DNA of 64,000 nucleotides, taken from NCBI GenBank assembly GCA_015680685.1, contig MNCI01017497.1, forward strand, positions 1,102,737-1,166,736, given 5' to 3'. Numbering within the stretch: position 1 is the stretch's first letter; each line of letters begins with the position of its first letter. Positions 45,854 through 57,040 of the stretch are shown here, in pieces. The stretch comes from Gnetum montanum (Eukaryota; Streptophyta; Gnetopsida; Gnetales; Gnetaceae). Under the pieces are notes generated by a model. It saw only the letters and a list, made by a program, of their open reading frames with translations. It had not been told where the DNA came from and searched no databases. The position numbers and the translations under genes are program-made.

Positions 45854-47087
45854 GGAGGGGGACATCTTACACAAAGCCACCCATGTTCGATGGATTTGAC
45901 TTCACCTATTAGAAAGCTAGAATGCAAGGGTTCTTTGAATCCATAGAGTTTGAAGTGTGAGAGTCAATTCTTGAAGGCTATGCTCTACCTATTAACATCT
46001 CCATTGACATCATCAAGCCTTGCAACAAATGGACACAAGAGGAGAAATATATGTTCATGTAAAAATCTAGAGAAAAATTGTTTATATTGTACTTTGAATA
46101 GATTAAAATGTAATAGAGTAGTAGGATATAAAATAGCCAATGAAATTTAGCAAATTTTAGAAGCTATGTATGAGGGTATCTCTATTGTAAAGAAATTAAA
46201 ATTAATAGTCTTACAAAGTGAATATGATAAGCTCAAAATGATAGAAGGTGAAAAGATAAAAGATTACTTCTCTAGAGCTAATGATATTATTATAGCCATT
46301 AGAGGTACAATTAAAGACTTGCCCAAAAGCAATGTGATCATTAAGATGATTAGAACTTTTCAACTGGAGTTTAGACCTAAGGTCATATCAATTGAAGAAA
46401 TCAAAGATTTCTCAACTATAAAATTTGAAAAACTTCAAAGTGCTCTGAATGCTTATGAAATGAATCTCATAAGAAAAGGTGCTATCCAACAAAGATCCAT
46501 TACCTTGAAGACTGCCTCCAAGAAGAAGGAGATCAATGAACATGATGAGGATGGTGAAGATAAGATTCTCTTTCTCACTAGGAAGCTACAAAGATTGATA
46601 ATGAGAAGGAACAAAGGAAAACATCAGTAAAGATTGAATTCATTCAAAAGTAAAGAAAGAGATAAGAATTTTTTGAATTCTAGTTTAGAATTCTCTTCTT
46701 TATAATGTTCGGTTTATGGAGGTAGAGGCCATATGGCCTTCGGATGTCCTAGTAATTTTAGGTTACAGTCCAAGAACAAGTTCATTGAAGAAGTAAAGAA
46801 AACTAACTTCTATACGAGTTGGGATGTTGGGGAGTAGTGTGAGGAAGAAGTGGAGGATGATGCAAACAATTTTCATCTCATCTGCATGGCCCTCACTGAT
46901 AATGATGTTGATTTGTTAGATGATGATCTTAATGACGATGAAAGGTTTGATCTTTTATGTAATGAACTTCTATAATTTAAAAGTCATTTTACCAACTTGA
47001 ATAAACAAGTAATGTTTAAAGATCAGGAAATATCATTGTTGAATTTAACTATTTATAATCTTTCTAAACAACTCAAACCTAAGTAAG
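45854..47087 (+). pseudogene. Copia element D gag
   Basis: The N-terminus begins near ATG 45852 and reads, with shifts, PPMFDGFDFTY.KARMQGFFES (the DUF4219/UBN2-type copia gag start), then an open frame of 154 codons (46166-46630: KLIVLQSEYDKLKMIEGEKIK, YFSRANDIIIAIRG, EEIKDFSTIKFEKLQSALNAYE). A zinc knuckle follows (46706-46747), CSVYGGRGHMAFGC, where the second Cys has become Tyr (one base). An acidic tail (LTDNDVDLLDDDLNDDE) and a short coiled-coil end (LNKQVMFKDQEISLLNLTI) close it. It stops abruptly at a foreign LTR fragment; no pol is present. Confidence 0.8.
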
Positions 47088-47223
47088 TTTGGGAAGACAA
47101 CGATTGATTAACCTTAAGTGTTCCATTAGGGTGCATAAGCACTTAGTCCTTGGAGTTCTATTGGATCAAGCGTGAAACGCTTGTATCGTATGGTTGAGTG
47201 TAGTGGTACCTCACCACTCATCA
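47088..47223 (+). repeat. Fragment of an Athila-type LTR (3' end only)
   Basis: GGGAAGACAACG, then CGTATGGTTGAGTGTAG and CCACTCATCA at the end, match the last 140 bases of the LTRs of A, B and C. There is no 5' part and no internal region. It sits at the junction of copia D and copia E. Confidence 0.7.
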
Positions 47224-47662
47224 CTGGTGGAAGATATCTTTGCCTAATGAAAGATTCCTATTGTTTCTTAGACACTTCTATGTTTGTGCCACCTTCTAGA
47301 TAGACATCTTTGGTATGGGAAAGACGTCTCTTATGTAGGGGCCAAAAGTGGAATTGCTCGTTTTGATGTTGTGAGCCTCTAGATGCCTCAAAATAAGTCC
47401 CAATAGACCTTATAACCTCTTAGACATATCAAAATGAGCTAGAAACACTTCAAAACATGTCAAAACATCTAGGAATCATCCTTAATAAAAATTGACACAT
47501 TTTGCTTGAATTCTTTGTATTTATCCATGCTCCCTTGTGTCCTTGTGATTCAGAATTTGCTTGTGAGTCCTTGAGTCCTTTGATCTTACTCCTACAAACA
47601 CAACCACACAAACATCCTTATACTCCATTTTCTTAATGTTTTGACATACCAAAAGGTCAAAA
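47224..47662 (-). repeat. Element E 3' LTR, truncated
   Basis: It aligns with 51730-52169 of the other LTR of E (for example AGACGTCTCTT, CATGTCAAAACATCTAGGAATC, CATACCAAAAGG). The U5 half is missing where the Athila-type LTR fragment begins. Confidence 0.8.
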
Positions 47663-47679
47663 ATCTTCTCGTTTTTGGT

Positions 47680-49690
47680 AATGTCCAAAACTTAAGAAAA
47701 TGGATTAGTCTTTATCCCAATCTCATAATTCATAAGCTACTTCTCCCTCTTTTTGGACATGACCAAAAATGATGATGCATATAAACTTGTCTCTTAAATA
47801 TATATTTCATTATTCTTTAATTTTCCAATATCAAAAATCTGATAACAAGTTCAAGGCAAGTGAGTTTAAAACATGCATATTCAACTTTTAAGATAAAGCC
47901 ACACAACTAATCAAGATGAATATATCAAACAATCAAAGACAACCAATCAACTTTTTATCCAAAAGAAGATTCATAAACTAATAAATGATAATCATGTTAA
48001 AGGAGAAATGCCATATGGATATACCTCATAGCTTACCAAAAGAGATCATGAATACTTGTTCTAGTACATCTCAATTCATATTTGCAATAAGGATCTTAGG
48101 TATTTGAAAAGATATATTCTCAACATACAAAAGGTTAGACAATAAATAGAGTTCGTAGGTAAGTTTATATAACATATAAACATTAGGATATTTCATCATA
48201 AAAGTTCATCTTTAGATAAGGAGTTAATAAATGTCATCTTTTACAACATTACTAGATGAATACGCTCTTTGTTACTCATTTTTAGTTGAGGGCGAGTTAA
48301 AATGTGAAGTTTTGCTACTTGAGTGCCTTTTGGAAAAAGCCTCAAAATACTCCCCCTACATTGGTGGCCTCTTGGATTAGGTATAGGCTCCCCTTACATA
48401 TGTGCAGATTCTAATGCTCCTTTGGGTTCTTTTGGATCAACTTGTTCTTTTCTTATCAAAGTAATATCCCTACAATTCAACATTAAGATCAAGTGTGGAG
48501 GCTTGTGTCTCCACTTGAGAGATTTCTTTGTTGTCAAATGAGACATCTCAAATGTAGGTGAGATGTCTAACTATTAGAGTAGACGTCTATACTTCTAGGG
48601 ATGAAAATATAGGTGCTCATTTTGAGGTTAGGGACCTCCAAAGATCTTCAAACAAGTCATCATAGCCCCCCAAAACTTCTAGACTCATGAAAATAAATCT
48701 AAAAAATCCCAAAGCATGGAATCACACCATGAAATCATCTAAAAATCAACATAAGAAAACATACATAAACACCATACATTCATTGAGAATTACACAAGAG
48801 CTAGGAGAATTATAGAGTGCCATGCCAAGATCAAGTTTGAAAGGATCTCTCATAAAGATACCAAATAGTTAATATTCTTAAGAACTTCCTTTTGCAATGT
48901 AGCTATCTTCAAAAGATACATGAATTACATTACAAGGACCATACTAAAAAAATCTTAAAAACAACCAAACTTTAAGATTTCATAAGGAAGCAACAATGTC
49001 ATAGCTTAATTAAAAGTTTGGAGCACAAGACATATATGTTTAAAAAGTAATAATTGGTCAACAAGGAGCTTTTAGACCATGAATTTTAAATGAACTGAAA
49101 CCAGTACACTCTAAATAAGATTCTAAAAGATGAATTATCAATACAAGCTTTAAAAGATTACAAGAACCACAAACTTTCATTCAATTATAAGATTAATCAC
49201 ATTGTGCTCATAAATTTACAAGAGATACCGTAAGTAAATATTCCAACAGTATCAAATGTATTTTCTTGAAAGCACATATCTTAACAATTATAGAATATTA
49301 AAGCAAACATCCCATACCTTGAAATGAAGTAAGCACACATCAACACAATTTAGCCTTTTCAAATTAAATATTAACATGATATTTAGCATGCAAGGAAATG
49401 AAAACTTACCTTAACTTACCTTAATTGCAACTAGGAATTAAGGGCCCTAAAGTGCTATAGAATGAGATTCCTCTTTCGAGGTTTCTCATTTTGCACATAC
49501 TTCTTCAATTTTCAAAGCTTGGCTCCCTTTCACAAATTGGCTGGATAGTGTCTTCTCATTCTCAAGTTTCTTCCTCTTGATTCTCCAAACTTGTTGAGCT
49601 TCCTCGTTCTTTTGAGTTGTCCAATCTTACTTAATTACTCTCTAAATTCTTTGAATATCTTTTTTAACTTGTAAAAAATCCTTTCTAAGA
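47680..49690 (-). other. Non-coding region of element E replacing pol
   Basis: No integrase, RT or RNase H motif is visible on either strand. Several blocks are shared with F: 48250-48520 with 55100-55360, and 49190-49380 with 55580-55770. AT-rich with short stop-bounded frames. Confidence 0.7.
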
Positions 49691-49699
49691 ACATCTAGA

Positions 49700-50880
49700 T
49701 AATACTAAGGAGTCCTATGATATGACCAAGTTCTCATGTGATAATATTTTAAATTGCACTTCCATTGCTTATGCCCAGATTTATGACAATAATAACATCT
49801 CACCTTCCTATAGTAGTTTAAATGATTATACCTTGGAGCTACTCTTGGTTGAGATGTAGTGCTTGTTGATTCTTCATTCTTTGGAGTGACCTTTGGTTGA
49901 GATGGGATTGGTGTAGATGATTCCTCTTGTGTATAACATCCAAGCCCACTCTTATCATGTGGACGTCTTCCTTGTCCAAGAACCATATAAAGGGACTCTC
50001 TTCCCTTGACTAGCCTTTCATTCACAAGTTTGGAATCTACAGGTTATTCCTTGATCTACTTACACAACTTGGTTAGTTATTTATTCTCAGCCTTGAGGTT
50101 TAAGATTTCCGTAGTAAGATCTAAAATTGTTGATTCAATATACAATTTTTTTTTTTATGTTTTTCTTACTTGCTTGTTCAACTTTGTGCAAAGATTTTGA
50201 AAATTTAGAAGTTCATTACACAATAAATCAAAACTCTCATCCTCATTAAGTTCATCATATTAGCATCATCATCTATGAGAGTCATATAGATGTAGTGTGA
50301 TTCCTTTGCATTGCTTTGCTCTTCAAAATCCCAACTCAAGAAAAAGTTGGTCTTTCTTATTACTTAATCATTTCTGTCCTTTCATTGTAACTTGCGATTA
50401 CTAGGACATTTCGAGATCACATGGCCTCTTCCACCACATATCAAGCATTCTATTAAAGCTGAATCAACATTAGAAGTTGATTACCTCTTTCCTTACCTTC
50501 AAAGCTCTTAGTCATCTGCTTAATCACATAGGTTAGCTTTTGAATCTTAGCCTTAAGGTTTGAGTTCTCATTCTTGAGATAAAAACATTCATCATTAAGA
50601 ACTTTAATTTTTATTTCCTTGGCATGTAAAGAATATTTTATTTCAATGCATAAATTTGGAAAGAAATAACTTTATGGAAAAATATCCCAAACCTTTCTTC
50701 AAAGGAATCATCATTTAGATCATTATGAGTTTTATCAACATTACAAGTACAATTTTCTTTATTTTTGAATGTAAGGAAGGGAATGAGAGGCTTACATTTA
50801 TAGTAGATGGATATAGGAATTGAGCACAACGATTGATGAAGCATATCTAGATGTGCCTAATGGTGATTACCCATTCCATG
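49700..50880 (-). pseudogene. Element E gag with two zinc knuckles
   Basis: First knuckle at 50406-50447: CLICGGRGHVISKC (CX2CX4HX4C intact). An acidic stretch (LIDDDANMM) and a coiled-coil segment follow. A frame at 50025-49705 reads RPHDKSGLGCYTQEESS and ends with a second knuckle, CYYCHKSGHKQWKC (49756-49797), also intact. In SIRE-like copia elements a similar KSGLGY motif and knuckle lie just before the protease. The coding part ends about 50 bases later, where pol would start. A frameshift separates the two halves. Confidence 0.75.
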
Positions 50881-50911
50881 TTTACTCTTGAAAATTGATG
50901 TAGAGTGCAAG

Positions 50912-50931
50912 AGTACCAGGCTTCAATACTA
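50912..50931 (-). other. Primer-binding site of element E
   Basis: The minus strand reads TAGTATTGAAGCCTGGTACT, a diverged initiator tRNA-Met site (TGGTATCAGAGCC), two bases after the LTR. Confidence 0.7.
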
Positions 50932-50933
50932 CT

Positions 50934-52169
50934 TGTGGATTGTTGAACTTAAAAGGGGGTGATGAATAAGTTTCCTAAATTCAAATTCTTTGGAAAAAGA
51001 AAAAAATAAAAATTTAACATGGTTATTCAACTTGGGTAGTCCACACTTGTAGGGTAGATCATAAGCACAACTCCAAATTTTTTTGCTCTCAAATGTGGTT
51101 TGAAGGGTACCACACCTTGTACAGTATCTAAGCCTGACTTTGGATTGTTGTGATACTGCACCAACCACTCAATCCCACAAGGTCTTGACAAACTTAGAAT
51201 GTAGGTTCTAGGCTTCCATAGACTTTACAATCTTGAGCTCTTCTTTGGAGTGTTGTGCCACAACATCAATCACTCAATCTTGTAGGATCCCATCAAGCTC
51301 AAGCAACATGCCTTCCCACAAGAAGTTCATCAACCTTGCAGGGTAATAGAAGAGAACAATGATGACAAGGAATGAATGCAACTTTTTTTTATGAAGCCTT
51401 GTACTTTGAGGTATAGCATAATTTACAATTGATAACAGAGCATACACTGAAGAGCAATAGATATTACAATGATTGACAAATGATTAGACAATGATTGTAC
51501 ATAGGCTGGCACATTTCTTGATGAATATGATGTCTTCTTATAGCTACCATGTTTTCAAATCCATCTTGGAACTCATGCAATGACTAGCTAATGATAGCTA
51601 ATGGTCATGGATGACGTCTTTTACATGCTTAAGATATCTTTCTAAAATCTCCATTCTAGAAGACATCTTTGTTTGATGAAAGGCATCTTTCTGAAATTAG
51701 CCTACATTCTATGAAGACGTCTTTGTTTGGTGGAAGACATCTTTGCTTGATGAAAGATGTCTACTATTTCTTAGAGACATCTTTGTTTGTGCTACCTTTT
51801 GGAAAGGTTTCTTTGGTATGGAAAAGACGTCTCTTTTGTAGGGACCAAAAATGAAACTACCCGTTTTGATGTTGGGAGCCTTTAAATGCCTCCAAACAAG
51901 TCCCCATAGATCTTATAACACCCTAGATTCATCAAAATGAGCCAGAAACACTCTAAAACATGTCAAAACATCTAGGAATCATCCTCAACAAAAATAGATA
52001 CATTTTTCTTGAATTATTTGTATTCTTCCATGCTCCCTTGAGTCATTATAATTTTGAATTTGCTTGTGAGTCCTTAAGTCCTTTGCTATTGCTCCTGTAA
52101 ATACAACAACCATATAAACATCCTTCTACTCCATTTTTCTTAACATTTTGACATACCAAAAGGTTAACA
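50934..52169 (-). repeat. Element E 5' LTR
   Basis: TG...CA ends (minus strand TGTTAACCTTTTGG to ATCCACA). It carries at least eight AGACATCT/AGACGTCT/AGATGTCT words at 51600-51850 and TATA-like CTATAAGAAG at 51535-51545. Confidence 0.85.
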
Positions 52170-52174
52170 AGATC

Positions 52175-52913
52175 TACAATGAGATATAAAAATGAAAACT
52201 ACATGGGTAAGATGAGAGCATGGACAAAAACAAAGGCTACAAATCAATTGAAGATGCTCTAAGCAGTGGCAAGAAAGAAAACTGACAAAAGAAATCCTTA
52301 GAAGATAAAGCTTAAAAGTTAAGATGGCATCTCCTAAAAATAGCAAACACCTTTGTCTCAGAGTAGATGTCTTCCTAGAGACATTCCACAAAATACTTCC
52401 AATTTTACAATGAGACGTCTCTCTTGAATTGAGGTGAATCTCATGTAGACATCCCAACTTTGAAAAAAACGTTTACACTAGCTATTTGGTAGCTATTACA
52501 CAAATTCCAAGGATTTTTTAGAAATTCCTAGGCTATAAGAAGTTACCAAAATCTTGTGAATTGAGAAAGTACTGTTTAGACAAGATTAATCATTATCTAA
52601 TATATGCTATTGTATTCTTGTTCTTTATTGTAACATCATTTGCGTGGTTGTATGTTGTACTATACTTCAAAGTGTAAGGATTTGTGAATTTAGTTACATT
52701 TGTTTCTTATGTCTTTCTCTTTTTCTTGTATCCCTACAAGGATGATGTGCTTCTTGTGAGAAGGCATCGACATTGAGCTTGAAGGGACCTTGCGGGGTTG
52801 AGTGGGTTTACAGTGTTAAAACACTTTGAAGTGAAGCCTAATTTTGTAAAGGTTATGGGATCTTCAAAACCATATTTTGAGCTTTTTGAGATCTTGTGGG
52901 GTTGAGTGGTTTT
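52175..52913 (+). repeat. Copia LTR fragment K
   Basis: A + strand LTR similar to D (AGATGTCTTCC repeats at 52350-52450, 'ctacaaggatgatgtgcttcttg', 'ggggttgagtgg'), without clean ends. It may be the 3' LTR of D, separated by the insertion of E, and it is cut on its right by the LTR of F. Confidence 0.65.
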
Positions 52914-54223
52914 TGAGGATCATTGAACCTAGAAAGGGGGGATGAATAAGTTTCCCAAATAAAAATATCTTCAACACAACCCACACATAATATTTAACGT
53001 GGTTCCCCAACTTAGGTAGTCCAAACTCAGAGGGTAGTTCACTAGCACACCTTTGGACTTTGTTTCTTTCAAAATGTGATTTGAAGGGTACCACACCCTA
53101 TACAAGCTCCAAGGTCTACTCCAAAGTGATTCGATGCTACAAATCCACTCAACCCCAGAAGCTCTTAACAAGCTTAGAATGTGATTTCCAGAAACCCACA
53201 ACCTTTACAACTTGAGCTCTACTCCAGAGTGTTGTAATGCTACACCAACATTCAATCCTGTAGGATCCTGACAAGCTCAAGAATAATGCCTTCCTGCAAG
53301 AAGCACATCAACCTTGCAAGACAACAAGAAAAAGAAAAATAAAAATTAAAAGGAAAGAATGCAACTAAATTATTGGTCCTTGTACTTTGAGTTGTAGTAC
53401 AAAATCACTACTACAGTATAAAAGATGGTACAATGAAGTACAAATACAATAGAATAGTATTGACAATGATAGCTTGGAGTTGACACTTTCTTTCAAAGAA
53501 AATTACACTTTTTCCAAGAGAATGAAGTCTTATTATAGCCTTGATGTTTCTAAAATCACCTTGAAATTTATGTAATGGTCATCTAATGGTTAGTGGAGAC
53601 ATCTTCTTTGAGATTGAGACATCTCAATACATTCAGCCTCTAATCTAGGAAGATGTCTCTTTTGAAAATGATATATCTTCTTTTCAAAGGAGATGTCTTC
53701 TATTTTTGGAGGATGTCTACACTTCAGGGGAGATGTCTCGACGATGTCTCTTGTGAAACCTCTAAGGAGACATCTACTTTGTAGGGCCAAAAAATAAAAC
53801 TGCTAGTTTTGATACTGAGAGCCTCTGGATGCCTCCAAACAAGTCTCCATAGATCTTATAACCTTCTAGACTCATCAAAATGATGCAAAATGACTTTGAA
53901 ATATGCCAAATAATCCAACAATATTGCTCAACAAAAATAAACTTAAACAAGCACATTTAGCTTGAAATCTTCATATTCATCCATGATGCCTTGAGTCCTT
54001 GTGATCTCGACTTTGCTTATGAGTCCTTGAGTCCTTTGCTTTGGCTCCTAATTTGCTTGTGAGGTCCTTGTCCATGCCTATTATGAAGTCCTTATTCCAA
54101 TCTTCATTCCTGCCGTTGCTTTATGAAGTCTTTGTTCATAATTTTTTCCTATAAACACAACATAATGGAAACATCCTTTATTCTCTAGTTTTCTTAAGGT
54201 TTTGACATATCGAAAGGTCAATA
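52914..54223 (-). repeat. Element F 3' LTR
   Basis: It starts on the minus strand at about 54223 (TATTGACCTTTCG) after a PPT and ends ATGATCCTCA at 52914. It aligns with LTRs E and G. AGACATCT-type words lie at 53590-53775 and a TATA-like CTATAATAAG near 53535. It meets K head to head. Confidence 0.8.
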
Positions 54224-54239
54224 ATCTCCCCCTTTTTGG
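54224..54239 (-). other. Polypurine tract of element F
   Basis: The minus strand reads CCAAAAAGGGGGAGAT directly before the LTR, the common plant copia tract. Confidence 0.8.
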
Positions 54240-56040
54240 TAATGTCGAAAACTTAATAAAATGGGTTAGTATAATTACAATATCATAATATACTAAGTAC
54301 TTTTCCTCCTTTTGGGACCTAAACAAAAAGGGAATGAAGGAGTCACATTTCTAAGAAGCAATATTTGTTACTAAAGATATATCATTTTAGAACAAAAACA
54401 TATAGTTTTGGAGAGCCATTGCATAATGAGCATATCCATTCTCACACAAAACTCTCCTCCTATATGGACAACACCCAAAAGAATATATCCAATTACCTAT
54501 AAAAATATTTCATAATATAATTATGCAGAACATAGAAACATTTTGCAAGAGAACCATATGAAGAATACACATCTCATTTATTTTATAGGGTTAATGAAGT
54601 AAAAGTAGTGTTTAGCAAGAGTGGCCTTTCATCTGTCTAGAATAATAAGAAACATACTTAATCCAAGCTTTTCAAGAGCTTGTAACTTATCTCTAAACCA
54701 ATATTTTTTTAACAATTTAAGAGCAATTTCAACACAAGTGAATAAAAACATGCATATTCAAGTTTTAAGCAATACATCTTATCATGGTAAAAAAGTAAAA
54801 ATATAAAAGATCACAACCAATCATCTAAAAAATTCATAAGCTAATATATGATAAAAATGTCCTATATATATATACACCTCATGACTTATGAAAAGAAATT
54901 ATGAACACCTTTTCTAAAACTAATGAGAGTACTTGAGGTTTCTAAGGAGAGTACATGTTAACACATATTTGCAATAAGGATCTTAGGCACTTAAAAAGAA
55001 ACATTCTTAGTAACCAAAAGAGCTCATAAGGAAGGTCATACAAAGTTCAAGACCTTTTACCAATAAAGATCATCTTTAGATAAGAATTGTAAAATATTAT
55101 AAAATGAATAGGCTATTCTTTGCTCATTTTTAGATGAGGGTGTTAGAGTGGAGAGTCTTTGTTGCTTGAGTATCTTTTGGTAGAAGTCCCAAAAGACTCT
55201 CCCTATAATGATGGCCTCTTGGATGATAAGGTATAGACTCCCCCTACATGTGTGTAGAATTTAGTGCTCCCTTTGAGTCCTTTTGGATCAACTTATATAT
55301 ATATCATCAAAGTACTATTCCTTCAAATTAGAATTATGATCAAGTGTGGAGACTAAAGTCTCCTATTAATAGTATTGATAGTTCCTCTAGAAATGTCTCT
55401 TCAGAAGATTCATCAAAGTTACTAACTCAAATACTTTAGTCTTAAAATAGCTGAGCTTTGATATCAAAGGGAAGCACAGTGTATAATGAAATTTTAACAC
55501 AAGGCCTTTAGTTTTGAAACAAAGTGAAGAATCTAAAAGATGATTTTTCAATAAAAATTTTACAAGTTTATAAGTACAACAAACTTTCATTTAATTATAA
55601 GATTAATCACATCATGCTCATGCATTCACAAAAGATACCATAATCAAATATTCTAATAGTACCAAATATCTTCTCTTGTAAGCGCTTATCTTAACATTTG
55701 TAGATTATTAGAGATAAAATCCCATAGCTTGAAATAAAGTAAGTAAATATCAGAACAATTTAGTCTTTCTTAATTCTCCAAATTAAATACTGACATGATA
55801 TTGAACAAGAAAGGAAATAGAAACTTACCTTGACTTACCTTACTTGCAATTGAGAATTAAGATGCTTAGAGTGCTAGAGAATGTGATTCCTCTTTCAAGG
55901 TTTCTCTTCTTGCATAGACTTATTTGATCTCCAAGGCTTGGCTTCCTTTCACAAAATGTTTGAAGAGAGCCTTCTCATTCTTTTGTTTCTTCCTTTTAAT
56001 TCACCAAACTTTTTGAACTCCCTTGTTCTTTTGAGTTGCC
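54240..56040 (-). other. Non-coding region of element F replacing pol
   Basis: No pol motif is present; it is collinear with the equivalent region of E, which shows that the loss of pol preceded both insertions or that they derive from one pol-less family. Confidence 0.65.
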
Positions 56041-56052
56041 TTCCATTCATTT

Positions 56053-56715
56053 TTACCGTAAACATCTAATCTTTCTATTATAGTAAAAATTATTACAATG
56101 ATCCAACCTTTGTGGTGATTTTGATTGGTTTGGAGTTGCTTCTAATTGGGATGTAGTGCCTCTTGTCACTTCAATCTTTTGAGACTCCTTTTGTTGGGAT
56201 GGAGTTTGTGTAGATTTCTTTTCTTGGGAATAACATCCTAGTCCACTTTTATCTTTTGAACTTCTTCCTTGTCCAAGAACCATCTAAAGGAATTCTTTTT
56301 CTTTAACTAACCTTTCATTCACAAGTTTGGCATAAGCAACTTCTTCATTAGCCTACTCATAAGACAAGGTTAGCTTTTCATTCTTAGCCTTTAGGTTTGA
56401 AATTTTTTTTGTAAGATTAGAAATTATTGTATGTAATAAGAAAATTTCATGAACCTTTGTCTTAACTTTCTTATTTAACTTTACATAAATATTTTCAACT
56501 TACAATAGGTCATACCTCTCTTCATCATTCTCAAATTGATCATCATCATCAGAAAGACAAACATCATCATATTTGAGAGCCATATATATGAGATGGGAAT
56601 CTTTTAAGGTGTCATATACCTCTTCCTTGCCTTGGTCTTTATCATCCTAGTTGGGAAAGAATTGTTTTTTTGCCTTTTTATCTTCTTGAGTTGATTCTTC
56701 TTTGTCATCCTAGAG
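56053..56715 (-). pseudogene. Element F gag remnant
   Basis: The open frame 56283-56053 (LGQGRSSKDKSGLGCYSQEKKS, ending IRCLR at the position of the second zinc knuckle) matches the gag end of E. The upstream part (56300-56700) shows the acidic stretch and coiled-coil segment. The N-terminal half, first knuckle, PBS and 5' LTR are missing; the copy ends at a TTAA-type microsatellite. Confidence 0.7.
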
Positions 56716-56723
56716 GTGCAAAG

Positions 56724-56774
56724 TATTAATTAATTAATTAATTAATTACACATAGACTTCACCCCCCCCCCCCC
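56724..56774. repeat. Microsatellite and poly-C at the F/C junction
   Basis: TTAA/AATT repeats (about 56724-56748) and 13 consecutive C (56762-56774) mark the border between copia F and Athila-type C. Confidence 0.85.
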
Positions 56775-56933
56775 ACAACTAAGAGCATATCTCCGGTTGC
56801 TTAAAAGAGCAAGGATCGATTGATGTGGACGCACGATAGAACGTAGGTACATAGGGAAGAGTTGAGCAGAAAAAATTGGCAAAATCTCTCCCCAATTTGG
56901 ATACCAAATGAGGAAAATGTGAAGCACAACGAC

Positions 56934-57040
56934 CATATATATAGGGGTTGGGCACTACATCAATGGGGACATGTATATGTGGCCGTGTATACGCAGGGGC
57001 CTGTGTATACAGGGCCCCATATATGCAAGGGTCTGCACCC
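56934..57040 (-). promoter_or_regulatory. Internal promoter-like block of element C
   Basis: On the minus strand, units like GTATACACAGGCCCCTGC and GGGGCCCTGTATAC are followed by CCCCTATATATATGG. It lies at the place of the 8815-8873 block of A, but the repeat words are different. Confidence 0.5.

Larger units (their letters stand above)
47224..52169 (-). mobile_element. Element E: copia retrotransposon with gag but no pol
   Basis: On the minus strand: complete 5' LTR (50934-52169), PBS, gag with two zinc knuckles, about 2 kb of non-coding DNA where pol should be, PPT-like site, and a truncated 3' LTR (47224-47662). The same pol-less arrangement occurs in F, so it is likely a non-autonomous family. 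Confidence 0.75.

Noticed and set aside
52170-52174. Target-site duplication for element E
   Set aside because: The other end of E is truncated at 47224, so no second copy can be compared.
52164-52457. A 97-codon minus-strand frame
   Set aside because: It lies in copia LTR fragment K and spans the border with LTR E; no coding pattern.
54621-54806. A short + strand frame resembling a mitochondrial-type N-terminus
   Set aside because: It lies in the shared non-coding region of E and F and is not kept in E.
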